Source: a virus
DNA length: 61,717 bases
Reading direction: 5' to 3' (one strand)
IMG/VR virus record: IMGVR_UViG_3300027896_000040
Location: 1 to 61,717 of that record
In this document: one piece after another, positions 46,106-55,133 of the stretch
How positions within the stretch are numbered: the stretch's first letter is position 1
Layout of the letters: every line of letters begins with the position of its first letter
Made by a program: the position numbers and the translations under genes
The notes under the pieces: generated by a model
The model's database searches: none
The model's input: only the letters and a program-made list of their open reading frames with translations
What the model was told of the DNA's origin: nothing

Positions 46106-46750
46106 TTAATCAATATGTAAATAAGGTTTCCATTCATCTCTTATGGTGAAGTTTTCTGGGATAATGGAAGCGTACATACTGCTAATTTTTGGATTAACTT
46201 CTTTACCATCGACATCAAAGTAAGGGTATTTGTTATCCTTGGCACTATTGCAAGAACGGCAAGCAAGTACGAGGTTAAAGTCATGATTAGTACCACCTAA
46301 AGATCTCGGATAAAGATGGTCTTTAGTTGCTTCTGACATAGAAACCTTTTCATAGCAGTACTGGCAAATACCTTTATAAACAGAGTAAAGATATTTGAGT
46401 GAAACATATTCACCTGTTTTACGTCTGTAACCGAAATGGTAATTACACAATAGTATGGTTGGTACTGCCCATTGCTTTTCAGTACCGATTACTGGGTCTG
46501 GAGCACTACGAAGACAAGGTTGGTCCTCGAAAAGAGATACTTCATTATTGTACCAACGTAAAGTGCTTGGTGTGTTTCCAAGTTGAATATCAGTACCAGA
46601 CCACGATACAATGTTACCCATTGCATCGATACCTTTAACTCTATCAGTCATAAGGTGTCTAATAGCAGCTCTAGCTGTAACTAAAGCAATAGCTTGGTGG
46701 TTGCGGTTGAGTAAAAGAGAAGTTTTTTCTTGTGGTTGTACTGCTTTCAT
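46106..46750 (-). CDS. HNH endonuclease (Cys-containing type)
   Basis: 214 aa. C-terminal HNH core: GICQYCYEKVSMSEATKDHL then YPRSLGGTNHDFNLVLACRS-C-NSAKDNK, that is two Cys-x2-Cys pairs (CQYC, CRSC), the His in DHLYPRS and the Asn in NHDFNLV. This is the HNH_5-like type of bacterial and phage nucleases. The N-terminal half is unassigned. It could be a free-standing homing endonuclease. Confidence 0.85.
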   Translation of the reverse strand: MKAVQPQEKTSLLLNRNHQAIALVTARAAIRHLMTDRVKGIDAMGNIVSWSGTDIQLGNTPSTLRWYNNEVSLFEDQPCLRSAPDPVIGTEKQWAVPTILLCNYHFGYRRKTGEYVSLKYLYSVYKGICQYCYEKVSMSEATKDHLYPRSLGGTNHDFNLVLACRSCNSAKDNKYPYFDVDGKEVNPKISSMYASIIPENFTIRDEWKPYLHID

Positions 46751-46783
46751 AAAAAAAGCCTAGAAAATTAATTCTAGGCTTTT
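46751..46783 (-). terminator. Rho-independent terminator
   Basis: 11-bp stem around AAAGCCTAGAA / TTCTAGGCTTT with a T7 run on the minus strand, downstream of 46808-47350. Confidence 0.85.
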
Positions 46784-46807
46784 GAATTAGAATTAATAAT
46801 TTATATT

Positions 46808-47350
46808 TTATCTATGTTCCCGCTCGCGAGGGTTTCTATGTTTTATCTCTTGATGGTTATAAAAATGTTCACTTTCGTGACCTAAACGCAATGGGCGGTG
46901 CCAAAACCCAACATACCAGTTTACAAATGCATTGTACGGGTAATAAGTTGATACCCACATAACACCATTCCATTGATAAACAAATACATATTCTGGGTAA
47001 CCTAATTGATTAATAGGGCCGTAACCGTACTGAATAAACGGGTTTCCAGTTGATATAAACTCAACAACTACTGGAGCTCCAGGGGGTACAGGGGTACAAA
47101 CAACTGCTGCACCTACTGGGGGTGCTGGTGTCTGTACAATTACCGGTTTCTGTTGATTTTGTTCAATAGCATTACCAATTACACCTCCTACAATGGCACC
47201 AGCAACTGCTCCTGCTACGGGAGCGTGGTTATTAGCACCAATTAAAGCCCCAGCTACTGCACCTACTGCGGCACCGTCCGCTGTGGTTTGTTGAGCATTT
47301 ACCGTTGCAGTAAATGCTAACACTGCGATGATAGGTATAATGTTTTTCAT
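46808..47350 (-). CDS. Exported glycine-zipper protein, 180 aa
   Basis: Signal peptide MKNIIPIIAVLAFTATVNAQ, then a Gly-zipper helix pair (GAAVGAVAGALIGANN, AGAVAGAIVGGVIGNAI, about residues 26-62), a Pro-rich linker and an aromatic-rich C-terminal domain (YVFVYQWNGVMWVSTYYPYN) with a His-rich end. The glycine zipper suggests an outer-membrane or membrane-active protein of the Rick_17kDa / YMGG type. Own terminator. Confidence 0.7.
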   Translation of the reverse strand: MKNIIPIIAVLAFTATVNAQQTTADGAAVGAVAGALIGANNHAPVAGAVAGAIVGGVIGNAIEQNQQKPVIVQTPAPPVGAAVVCTPVPPGAPVVVEFISTGNPFIQYGYGPINQLGYPEYVFVYQWNGVMWVSTYYPYNAFVNWYVGFWHRPLRLGHESEHFYNHQEIKHRNPREREHR

Positions 47351-47379
47351 ACGTTTATATTTATATCAATATTTTTAAA

Positions 47380-47415
47380 AAAAGTAAGAGCCTAAGCTAT
47401 TAATAGCCTAGGCTC
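47380..47415 (-). terminator. Rho-independent terminator
   Basis: GAGCCTA ... TAGGCTC stem with an inner GCTA / TAGC and a U-tract on the minus strand, downstream of 47432-47656. Confidence 0.75.
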
Positions 47416-47431
47416 TTTTATAAGACAAATC

Positions 47432-47656
47432 TTAGGCGACTGTAACCTGAGAGTTGCGGAGAGCAGTAAGGAAATTACGGCTATCAACACGAACCCAATC
47501 TGCCTCATATTGGTTAACAACATCGAGCATCTTGGTCTCATTGCCTACGATTGTAAAGTTACCACTACGATCGCGCTCGAGCGTAACGGTAAATGTCTTT
47601 GGACGAATGTCACGATTGCTGAGATATTCATTCCACTGTTCGTTTGGATTTTTCAT
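47432..47656 (-). CDS. Hypothetical protein, 74 aa
   Basis: Beta-rich (FTVTLERDRSGNFTIVGNET), soluble. Own terminator. It lies next to the divergent start of the virion-protein block. Function unknown. Confidence 0.65.
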   Translation of the reverse strand: MKNPNEQWNEYLSNRDIRPKTFTVTLERDRSGNFTIVGNETKMLDVVNQYEADWVRVDSRNFLTALRNSQVTVA

Positions 47657-47715
47657 ACACCACTATTATAACGGGGGTTTTATAATATCCACTTTATTTT
47701 TCAATAAATAATAGT

Positions 47716-48387
47716 ATGTCATATAATCCGTACCTTATCTCGCGTAACATCCGCGACATGGAATACAACAAGTACACCGAAATTGTAAATGATACACGTT
47801 TTCCTCAAATCACATCTGTAATTCAAAGTTATGATATTGGTCCAACAGGCCAACCACAGGCACAGACAAACTATTATAATAAGACAGCTGAGTTGGTGTA
47901 CTTGGTTAACGCCAGTGATATTAACCAAAACATTACATTATCTGCTACAAACATTCAAGTAAGTAATGTTGGTATTACAGGTGTTGCAGCAGTTAGTGGC
48001 ACTGTTAACGTTCAAACAAATGGTACGTATGCAATTGCAGTATCATCAAATAATACAAATGTAACCAATACGGTAGCAGTAAGTGGTAACGTAGCAGCAA
48101 CAGGCAATGTTGGTGTTGCAGCTGCTACAAATTGGTACGTGACACAAGTTCAAGTTACAACAGCAGGCTTTACACCATTCCCATCATTAACAGGTAGAGT
48201 AGCTACGGTTGTTAATACAACTGGTGATACATTATTGTTAACAAGGGCTGGGCAAGGTATTGCATTGCCATTCTTAAATAACTCTTCATTGGACATCACT
48301 TTAACTAACAACGTAAGTGAAATTCAATTAAAAGCTCAGACATTGGTAACCCCTGGTTCAGCTTACGCTTTAGTAACAAACTATTGA
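47716..48387 (+). CDS. Probable virion structural protein, 223 aa
   Basis: Helical N-terminus (NPYLISRNIRDMEYNKYTEI) followed by Ala/Val/Thr/Asn-rich beta strands (NIQVSNVGITGVAAVSGTVN). This composition and the location at the head of a plus-strand run of fibre genes suggest a tail or head-decoration protein. The start lies in AT-rich sequence without Shine-Dalgarno. Confidence 0.6.
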   Translation: MSYNPYLISRNIRDMEYNKYTEIVNDTRFPQITSVIQSYDIGPTGQPQAQTNYYNKTAELVYLVNASDINQNITLSATNIQVSNVGITGVAAVSGTVNVQTNGTYAIAVSSNNTNVTNTVAVSGNVAATGNVGVAAATNWYVTQVQVTTAGFTPFPSLTGRVATVVNTTGDTLLLTRAGQGIALPFLNNSSLDITLTNNVSEIQLKAQTLVTPGSAYALVTNY

Positions 48388-48389
48388 TA

Positions 48390-48581
48390 ATGGCAACAAA
48401 ATATTCATTAGCACCACCCACAAAACCTTTACAAACAGTGCCCGCTGCTTCTAAAGGCAAAAAAAGGGATGCTTTTGGTATGGTATCTAATGATACAAAT
48501 TACTTTTATTACTGTACAGGAAACTACGGCGGTATTACTAATATATGGTGCCGCGTATCTAATACAGGAGCTTCATTCTAA
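48390..48581 (+). CDS. Small protein, 63 aa
   Basis: Begins MATKYSLAPPTKPLQTVPAA; ends NYGGITNIWCRVSNTGASF. It is coupled to the neighbours: start two bases after the upstream TGA, stop overlapping the next ATG (TAATG). Perhaps a short head-fibre or capsid-decoration protein. Confidence 0.55.
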   Translation: MATKYSLAPPTKPLQTVPAASKGKKRDAFGMVSNDTNYFYYCTGNYGGITNIWCRVSNTGASF

Positions 48582-49687
48582 TGTCCTCAAACTATAATAT
48601 TGGTTTTCAAAACCCTTACACCAACTCTGCATGTAATAATGTGTTAAGTGCAGTTGGTGGGTTTACCACGGCAGGTATTTTTACTGTCAACGGTAACTCA
48701 ACATCAACCACAACAATAAGTGGTGGTTCTTTTTATATGCATGTACCTTATGTGTCAGGTGGTACGGGAGGTGCATTTAATTTAGTTGGTTCTAGTAGTG
48801 GTGCTTATCAAAATATTATTAATGCTGGTGACTTGTTCCATGTAACTGGTAATGACAACACTCAAACAAGAATTACATTTGACGGCTTTGGGTTATCAGC
48901 AACAAATTTAAACCCAAACCAAAACGCGTTCCCCAATTTAATTATAAGAAGTGCTAGAGGTACGGTAGCTACCCCATCAGGCCTTTCAGCGGGTGATGTT
49001 TTAGGCCGTATAACGTTTAACGGTTATCAAGGCAGTTCATATTTACCACCAGGATCTGCTCAAGGTCAGAATTACTTACAGTACGTTGCAACGAGTAACT
49101 ACACCGCTTCAGCAGCAAGTTCTCAAGTTCAATTCTGGCTAGCCCCAACTGGGACGAATCAAAGTACACTTGCATTAGCTTTAGATTCATATGCATTATC
49201 TTCAAACAATATTGAAGTAAATCCAGGCAATGCAATTATATTTAGTGATAATTCAGCTCAAACAACAGCATTCTACCAGTTAACAGGTACTTGGACACCT
49301 AAACTGTCAAGTTCAAATAACGGTTCGGGTATATCAGCAACTAATGTAACATCCGGTGTTTATATTAAATCGGGAAAACAAGTATACTGTACTTTTATTA
49401 TTACCTTAAGTTCAATTGACTCAGCTTCAGGCAACGTTTATCTTTATAATTTACCTTACCCAGTTGCCATCGGTAATACAATTTGGGGTGATTGTAGAGT
49501 AACAAGCTTTGCTGCTTCAAACGGCCAGTTAATTGGTATTGTAGGTGATAATAGTGGTTCGTTGCAAGACTTTACCTTGTACGGTATTTACCGTAATAGT
49601 GGTGGAGGTAGTAATAACTTACAAGTATCAGACTTGGGAGCTACTGCATACCTTAAAGGAGCTATAAACTACGTTGCTGCTTATTAA
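48581..49687 (+). CDS. Tail-fibre-like structural protein, 368 aa
   Basis: Ser/Asn/Thr/Gly-rich beta repeats (TTAGIFTVNGNSTSTTTISG) and a C-terminal domain (LTGTWTPKLSSSNNGSGISA, TSGVYIKSGKQVYCTFIITL). The latter resembles C-terminal domains of phage fibres and exported carbohydrate-binding proteins. No enzymatic motif. Last gene of the first fibre block. Confidence 0.65.
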   Translation: MSSNYNIGFQNPYTNSACNNVLSAVGGFTTAGIFTVNGNSTSTTTISGGSFYMHVPYVSGGTGGAFNLVGSSSGAYQNIINAGDLFHVTGNDNTQTRITFDGFGLSATNLNPNQNAFPNLIIRSARGTVATPSGLSAGDVLGRITFNGYQGSSYLPPGSAQGQNYLQYVATSNYTASAASSQVQFWLAPTGTNQSTLALALDSYALSSNNIEVNPGNAIIFSDNSAQTTAFYQLTGTWTPKLSSSNNGSGISATNVTSGVYIKSGKQVYCTFIITLSSIDSASGNVYLYNLPYPVAIGNTIWGDCRVTSFAASNGQLIGIVGDNSGSLQDFTLYGIYRNSGGGSNNLQVSDLGATAYLKGAINYVAAY

Positions 49688-49924
49688 TCACTCAAGCATT
49701 ACTTGATTGTATTCGTTAATTTTCTGAGAGATGTAAATTATTTCCATTTGAAAATCTCTCATTGAAGAACAATTAACTTGAGACCTGTAAATGCACTGAG
49801 CTTTACTATTCTCTACTAATACCTCATTTAAACTGGTATCGTAAACGCTAATAAACCCTGACTTGTCGTAAATGTAAAGATAACCATTTACGGTTGTATT
49901 ATAAACAATATCGTTCTTATTCAT
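49688..49924 (-). CDS. Hypothetical protein, 78 aa
   Basis: Begins MNKNDIVYNTTVNGYLYIYD. Convergent with the fibre gene and overlapping the upstream 61-aa gene by one base. Unknown function. Confidence 0.6.
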   Translation of the reverse strand: MNKNDIVYNTTVNGYLYIYDKSGFISVYDTSLNEVLVENSKAQCIYRSQVNCSSMRDFQMEIIYISQKINEYNQVMLE

Positions 49925-50109
49925 TAGTTCAAATCCAAAACAATTTGTCTATCGAACTCAATAATAGCCTCTCCAGCTTTATTATCTCTAAATTGCTTCA
50001 AAACACATAGAAGCGTTTCAACGTGCTTTACGTCAACAACTTGTTTATCCTGAATTTCTCTTTCTATAGAAATAATAATTCTATCCAAATTCTCGTAATT
50101 CATGCACAT
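49924..50109 (-). CDS. Hypothetical protein, 61 aa
   Basis: Helical, acidic (LDRIIISIEREIQDKQVVDV). Overlaps both neighbours, part of one translational unit. Unknown function. Confidence 0.55.
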   Translation of the reverse strand: MCMNYENLDRIIISIEREIQDKQVVDVKHVETLLCVLKQFRDNKAGEAIIEFDRQIVLDLN

Positions 50110-50327
50110 ACGTTCTTAGAAAAATTCTTTATAGCAGACCTTGCGCCATTAGCATCGTAATAATGCTTAGTTTTTTCAAATGACTCCTTTGTAAAAATCT
50201 CAATCTCACCAGCAGTCTTATGCGCGTAACACATTCTTCCAAACCTATTGCGTTCCTTCTCACGTGGAACAAAATTAGGATCAGTAAAAATGCCCAGTTC
50301 AATTAGTTTTTTAATGGTATCGTTCAT
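50100..50327 (-). CDS. Hypothetical protein, 75 aa
   Basis: Begins MNDTIKKLIELGIFTDPNFV; basic middle (REKERNRFGRMCYAHK). A weaker upstream element with GGAAA instead of GGAAC precedes it by six nt. Unknown function. Confidence 0.6.
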   Translation of the reverse strand: MNDTIKKLIELGIFTDPNFVPREKERNRFGRMCYAHKTAGEIEIFTKESFEKTKHYYDANGARSAIKNFSKNVCA

Positions 50328-50339
50328 ACATGTATTATA

Positions 50340-50807
50340 TCAATTTTCCTTGTATTTTGAATGGTTGTAAAATTGTTTCTTTGTAGTAATAAGATTGTTG
50401 TAAAGTTTAAGTACCTTTTCACTCATTTCCATCTCAAACCTATCAGCATCTAACTCAACCGGTGAGCCAAGATAAGACTTAACTGTTGATTCATCATAGT
50501 TCTTTTTAGTTAGCGGTATCTTAAAAATTTTATCTTGCATGAAGTGTCTGAATTCATGAAGTAAATATGAGTTCATTTTTTTAAAATTTTTTACAATATG
50601 GCTAACATGTACACGGACAAATCTACCACTCTGAAACCTGTAAAAAGAGTAGTTATACTTTGTCTCATGCAAATACAATACATAACTACGTTTCCTTTTT
50701 ACTTTATAAACGCTATCAAAAATGATTGAATAAACCAAAGAAAGGGTATTAAAATCTACGCCTTTATACTTTAGTTTGAATTGCTTAGTTGGTTTAAAAA
50801 CAATCAT
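50340..50807 (-). CDS. Putative zinc metallopeptidase, 155 aa
   Basis: HEFRH in NSYLLHEFRHFMQDKIF fits HExxH, and ELDADRFE about 30 residues later can supply the third ligand, as in minigluzincin or SprT-like enzymes. Basic N-terminal half with beta strands. Enzymatic role inferred from these motifs only. Confidence 0.6.
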   Translation of the reverse strand: MIVFKPTKQFKLKYKGVDFNTLSLVYSIIFDSVYKVKRKRSYVLYLHETKYNYSFYRFQSGRFVRVHVSHIVKNFKKMNSYLLHEFRHFMQDKIFKIPLTKKNYDESTVKSYLGSPVELDADRFEMEMSEKVLKLYNNLITTKKQFYNHSKYKEN

Positions 50808-50815
50808 TTGAAAAG

Positions 50816-50901
50816 TGGTAGGGGTGAACGGACTCGAACCGTTACGACCTTCCGGTCAACAGATTTTAAGTCTATAGTGTCTACCATTCCACCACACCCC
50901 C
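50816..50901 (-). tRNA. tRNA-Leu(TAA), class II
   Basis: Acceptor GGGGGTG / CACCCCT, stem ATAGA / TCTGT (one G-T), loop CTTAAAA, class II variable arm (GACC-GGAA-GGTC), CCA encoded. It stands alone, 5 kb from the main cluster, and is a normal Leu tRNA, unlike the two odd ones at 39168 and 39599. Confidence 0.92.
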
Positions 50902-50909
50902 ATCTTATA

Positions 50910-51887
50910 TTAATTAGTTACCAAACCCCCATTAACCATTGTAGTAAAATTACTATTAGTTGGAATGTTGAGTTTAAAATTCTTTGCAGTTACCTTATAC
51001 ACCGCCTTATCACCGCGACCATACTTCTTGATATCATCCCTATAACACAACTCCTTAAGTATCACATAAGCCTGTGATGAAGTAATATCAAGCTCCTTCA
51101 TCACCCTCTTCTTCGTAATGTAAGGTGGTTCAATCATGGCAATAACCTTTTTCATTTGCTCTTTCATACGCTGCTCCTTAGAGAGAGCTTTTTCAGCAAC
51201 CTGCTTACGTCCGGTAAAAATAAATCCCTTATCAGTAAGAAGGCTTGTAAATTCGTTGCAAGGACCAAATCTATTCTTTGAAAACGTAATGATACGTGCC
51301 CTATCATCACCAGAAGCTTCATCAATGGTAATTTCCATATTAACATCAACGGTATGGGGAATAAGAGTACCACCCTTAAGCACACCAGCTTTGGTAAGGT
51401 GCATTACGAAAAAGATTGCACATTCATTTCCCTTTGCAGCATTTACAAGAGAAGTAATTGCATAGTGCTCTTTCTCTCTTGAGTTCATATCTGTCTTTGT
51501 AGAAAGAGCTTGAAATGAATCAACAACGATAGCGTCGAACGTCTCAGTTGCCTTTACTAGCTCATCAATATCAGTAATGTTAGCAATACAGAGATTGGTT
51601 ACATTAAGACGTTTGCAATTAAAAGCTAGCTGAGTAATATTTTCCTCACCAGAAGCATAACCAACATTGTAACCGGTCTTAGCAAGAGCTTCAAACACTT
51701 GTAGCAAGAAAGTAGTCTTACCACAACCTGCCTTGGCAGTTACAGTAAAAGAAGACCCAGGTAGAATACCATTACCAAATAGTTCGTCAATTTCAGTAAT
51801 GCCAGTCTTGAACCTTCTATAAAATATATCAGGTATTTGAATATCTGAAACTCTTGTAAAAGAGGTCTCTTGTAGATTAAGATTCAT
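50910..51887 (-). CDS. RadA/RecA-like ATPase with C-terminal winged helix
   Basis: 325 aa. Walker A TAKAGCGKTTFLLQVF (about residues 50-65), GYASGEENITQ (RadA-type YVSGEES), Walker B AIVVDSFQALS, and the RadA signature KNRFGPCNEF. The C-terminal part (ITKKRVMKELDITSSQAYVI) looks like a winged helix. There is no N-terminal zinc finger or C-terminal Lon-like domain, so this is a trimmed RadA core. Likely role: branch migration or helicase loading in phage recombination and replication. Promoter-like motif six nt upstream of the ATG. Confidence 0.85.
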   Translation of the reverse strand: MNLNLQETSFTRVSDIQIPDIFYRRFKTGITEIDELFGNGILPGSSFTVTAKAGCGKTTFLLQVFEALAKTGYNVGYASGEENITQLAFNCKRLNVTNLCIANITDIDELVKATETFDAIVVDSFQALSTKTDMNSREKEHYAITSLVNAAKGNECAIFFVMHLTKAGVLKGGTLIPHTVDVNMEITIDEASGDDRARIITFSKNRFGPCNEFTSLLTDKGFIFTGRKQVAEKALSKEQRMKEQMKKVIAMIEPPYITKKRVMKELDITSSQAYVILKELCYRDDIKKYGRGDKAVYKVTAKNFKLNIPTNSNFTTMVNGGLVTN

Positions 51888-51893
51888 ACGTTT

Positions 51894-51909
51894 ATTGTAT
51901 CAATGTTCC
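51894..51909 (-). promoter_or_regulatory. GGAAC-N4-ATACAAT promoter-like motif
   Basis: Six nt from the ATG of the RadA-like gene; the TAG of the upstream gene shares its first G (TAGGAAC). Confidence 0.6.
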
Positions 51910-52316
51910 TAGACAAACTTAGTTACATCACGGTTAAAATGTTTCCTAAAATTGGACGCAATAGTTTGCATCTCATTCTTGACACGGGCAATAGCTTCCT
52001 GATTGAAGTTATCTTTAAGATTTTCAATGCAAGCCTTGTAACATATTACAAGATAATCAGAATATGCATTTAATGAGAACTGATCATCTGTATAACCATC
52101 ATCTTCGAGCTTTTTCTTAGCTGCACTCTTTTGTGCATAATGCTTAAGAAAATACTCAAAGTTATTCTTGTAATGCTTTTTGATGAGCTTTTCAAGAAAC
52201 TTGTGGTATATAGGTACAAATTCGCCGGTAATGTTACACTTGGCTTTGTACGAAGATGGAATCTGCTGCACTCCGTCAGCAAACTCGTATAAGTGAAATT
52301 TAGCTTTTCTTGCCAT
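51909..52316 (-). CDS. Hypothetical protein, 135 aa
   Basis: Helical, basic (KFLEKLIKKHYKNNFEYFLK, AKKKLEDDGYTDDQF). Ends in TAG. Adjacent to the RadA-like gene, so a DNA-metabolism role is possible but unsupported by motif. Confidence 0.6.
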   Translation of the reverse strand: MARKAKFHLYEFADGVQQIPSSYKAKCNITGEFVPIYHKFLEKLIKKHYKNNFEYFLKHYAQKSAAKKKLEDDGYTDDQFSLNAYSDYLVICYKACIENLKDNFNQEAIARVKNEMQTIASNFRKHFNRDVTKFV

Positions 52317-52321
52317 ACTAT

Positions 52322-52337
52322 ATTATGTCACAGTTCC
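52322..52337 (-). promoter_or_regulatory. GGAAC-N4-ACATAAT promoter-like motif
   Basis: Five nt from the ATG of 51909-52316. Confidence 0.55.
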
Positions 52338-52378
52338 TCACTCAAACTGTTATCATAAATTAGGAACTCGTGTATAAT

Positions 52379-52603
52379 TTAACGTACAACAGCCCAATCA
52401 TTATACTCAGGATCAATGAATCTGTCACTAATCTCGGCAACCGACATAACGCTATTTGTAACATTGTTCACAAGAATGCCAGGCCCGTACTTAAAGTGGG
52501 GAATGAACTTCCAATTCTCTCCCATACCTCTAAGATAGCCAGGTCGGCTATTGCTAAGCTCACCATTGTTAATGCACTTAATTAGATAATCTGCAATTGT
52601 CAT
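52379..52603 (-). CDS. Hypothetical protein, 74 aa
   Basis: Begins MTIADYLIKCINNGELSNSR; soluble. Promoter-like motif six nt upstream. Unknown function. Confidence 0.6.
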   Translation of the reverse strand: MTIADYLIKCINNGELSNSRPGYLRGMGENWKFIPHFKYGPGILVNNVTNSVMSVAEISDRFIDPEYNDWAVVR

Positions 52604-52609
52604 ACCGAT

Positions 52610-52625
52610 ATTATATTTACGTTCC
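52610..52625 (-). promoter_or_regulatory. GGAAC-N4-ATATAAT promoter-like motif
   Basis: Six nt from the ATG of 52379-52603. Confidence 0.6.
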
Positions 52626-52656
52626 TAAATAGTCAAGTTTATATTAAATATTATAA

Positions 52657-53316
52657 ATGGGCTACGTAACAATTCTAGAATTACCAGCAGTAGAAAATGT
52701 CTTACCATTAACAGCAGGTGACGTAATGCCTATAGTTCATGGCGCAACAACTTATAATGTTGATCTTTCAACATTACAGCAGTACTTTAACTTTAACATT
52801 GCTTTATCGGCTGCTGGTAAAAAAAATTACGTTCAATTCGCTTCAAGTAGTTCAGCTTTATGTGCTGATCCAGGCTTTGTTTATATCCCACAGTTAAGTA
52901 GTTTACAAATCGGTTTTAATAATGTAATGGCTGGTTTGTATGGTGGTATTTTAGGCGGCTATCAAAATACAAATTACAGTAACAATGCTTTCATTATTGG
53001 TAGTAATTTAACTACATTCCAAGACAATTTAACTTTAGTAAATGCTATTAGTGCTCAGAATTATGTTTATGATACAACAGGCAATTCATCACAATGGTCA
53101 ACAGCTTACACTTACGTAGTATCTCAATCATCGATTTCAACAACTGTAGCTACAATTACCACACCAGTTGCATTTAATGCATTACCATCTAAAGTTGCAG
53201 GTATGAGAGCATTCGTTAATAATTGTAATACAGTTGTTTTTGGAAATTCAGCTAATGGTGCTGGTTTATTAACAGTGCCTGTTTGGACGGATGGTATTAA
53301 GTGGTATGTAGGCTAA
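52657..53316 (+). CDS. Fibre/adhesin structural protein, 219 aa
   Basis: N-terminal anchor-like segment (LPAVENVLPLTAGDVMPIVH) shared in outline with the start of the broken tailspike that follows (FTPSADDVIPIDGVTNGTRN). The remainder is beta-rich, with Gly/Asn repeats (GLYGGILGGYQNTNYSNNAF). Probably a short tail fibre using the same attachment domain. Confidence 0.6.
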   Translation: MGYVTILELPAVENVLPLTAGDVMPIVHGATTYNVDLSTLQQYFNFNIALSAAGKKNYVQFASSSSALCADPGFVYIPQLSSLQIGFNNVMAGLYGGILGGYQNTNYSNNAFIIGSNLTTFQDNLTLVNAISAQNYVYDTTGNSSQWSTAYTYVVSQSSISTTVATITTPVAFNALPSKVAGMRAFVNNCNTVVFGNSANGAGLLTVPVWTDGIKWYVG

Positions 53317-53328
53317 TAAATATAATAA

Positions 53329-55096
53329 ATGCCTAACGAAAGAATATATTAATTTCCAAACGTTTTTACACCAAGTGCTGATGACGTTATTCCTATTGAC
53401 GGTGTTACAAATGGTACAAGAAATTTATCTGCAGTAAGAGTTGGTAATGGTTTAGATTACCCAGCTTACGTTACAAGCCAATTTTTACCATTAAGTGGTG
53501 TAGGTTCAACAGTTACTGATGCTGCACACGGAGCAATGACCGGTAGAATATTCATTACTAATAGCGTTGCTGGTAATTTTTTTCACATTACAATCACAAA
53601 ACGCAAGCACAGCTACAAACGCTGTTGCTGGTCAAACCATTGCAAATAGTACAAACAATCTTATTGATGTAATTACAAGCACTGGTTATTCTGGTACTTA
53701 TTTAACAAATGGTATTGTTGGACAAACAGCAGCTTCATTTACTAATGCTTTAGTACCATACAGTCTTGGAACAAACAATATAGCTGCAATAAACATTGAT
53801 ACATCTCAAAACGTATATATTCCAAACTTAGCAAGTGCTCAAACAATTACAAACACATCTGGTAAATTGCAAAAAACAAATGGTGTATTTAATGTTCAAG
53901 CATACGGTGCAAAAGGTGATGGCAGTACAGATGATACTTCAACCATTAACGCAGCTATTACCGCTTTACAAGCTTTTTCGTCCGGCTATTCAGGTGGTGT
54001 TCTTTATTTTCCAGCTGGTACTTACAAAATTAGTTCTGCATTAGCTGTATCAATCAGTAATCCACAATTGGTAACAATTTGCGGTGATAGAAAAGCATCT
54101 ATTATTTTACAAACAGCATCTGCAGCAGACGGATTAACAATAACAATAGCCCATGGTAGTGGTAATACTGCATTAGCATCTGTTGAAGTTTGCGATTTAA
54201 GTTTTTCAACTAATACAACAGCAGCTAACGCTATCACAATTACGTATGGATCAACAGGCACTGGTTCAAGTGAAGCAACTGACGGTGTTCGTGTACATGA
54301 CATTAACATTTACAATAATGGTAACGCTGCGAGTAACACGCAAGGTTGGACAAATGGTATTTATCTTTACAATATTTGGAAAGCTCAAGTAAGTAAAATT
54401 TTTGGTTGTGGTGGTGCAACAAGCGGTAACGTTGTTGTACATGATAATACAACACCATCTACAGGTGGTTCAACCCCAGGTCAAGGTGCATGTATAGCAA
54501 TTTTTGGTACAATCAATACAACCATTACAGACATACAAGCAGAGTTTTGGCAATATGCAATTTATTTAGGAGCTCTTCCAGGTGGTGGTGTTGGTCCTCA
54601 AGGTGTGTTCATAAACAACTTTATTTGTGTTGCTGTTTATAGGGGTTTATATCAAAATGGTGGTACTTATGTATCAAACATTCAATGTAATAATATGTTA
54701 ATAGATCAAGGCAATTCCCCCTATAATAGCGGTATACAAAACATTGCAATTGATCTAAACAATTCATCTGGAGCAGCGTCAGGTTGGTCATTAAACAATA
54801 ACGGATTTAATTTGTTTAATAACATAGCTTGGACCCAGCTAGGTACGGGTTATGGTATTTACATGGCAAACACTAATTATTGTCAATTCTCTAACCTTAA
54901 TGCATTTGCAAATGGTTCTGGTGGTGCAGTATATTTAAATGGTGGTTGCAGCTATAATACATTCTCAAATGGTTATTATGGTGGTGGTACAATTACATTA
55001 ACATCTACATGTTCTGGTAATGCTTTTAATAATATTGGAGGCTCCACATTTACTAATTCCGGTACTAACAATATAAGCAAGACAACATTGTTTTAA
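53329..55096 (+). pseudogene. Tailspike with pectate-lyase-type beta-helix, interrupted frame
   Basis: The 53567-55096 part (about 509 aa) holds FNVQAYGAKGDGSTDDTSTI and GGVLYFPAGTYKISSALAVS, the Pectate_lyase_3 signature of phage tailspikes that cleave or bind surface polysaccharide, followed by beta-helix coils. It has no ATG start. Upstream, from ATG 53329, the frame reads MPNERIY, then TAA, then FPNVFTPSADDVIPIDGV ... NSVAGNF and joins the main frame only if a T7 run (53577-53583) is read as T6. It may be decayed, phase-variable by slippage, or carry sequencing errors. Confidence 0.7.
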
Positions 55097-55133
55097 TTAG
55101 TTTACTAACCCATACTGATAATTAAATATATTT

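Noticed and set aside
43183-55096. General recoding of TAA as sense
   Set aside because: TAA is the normal end of most genes here; the two in-frame TAA cases are better explained by decay or sequence error.
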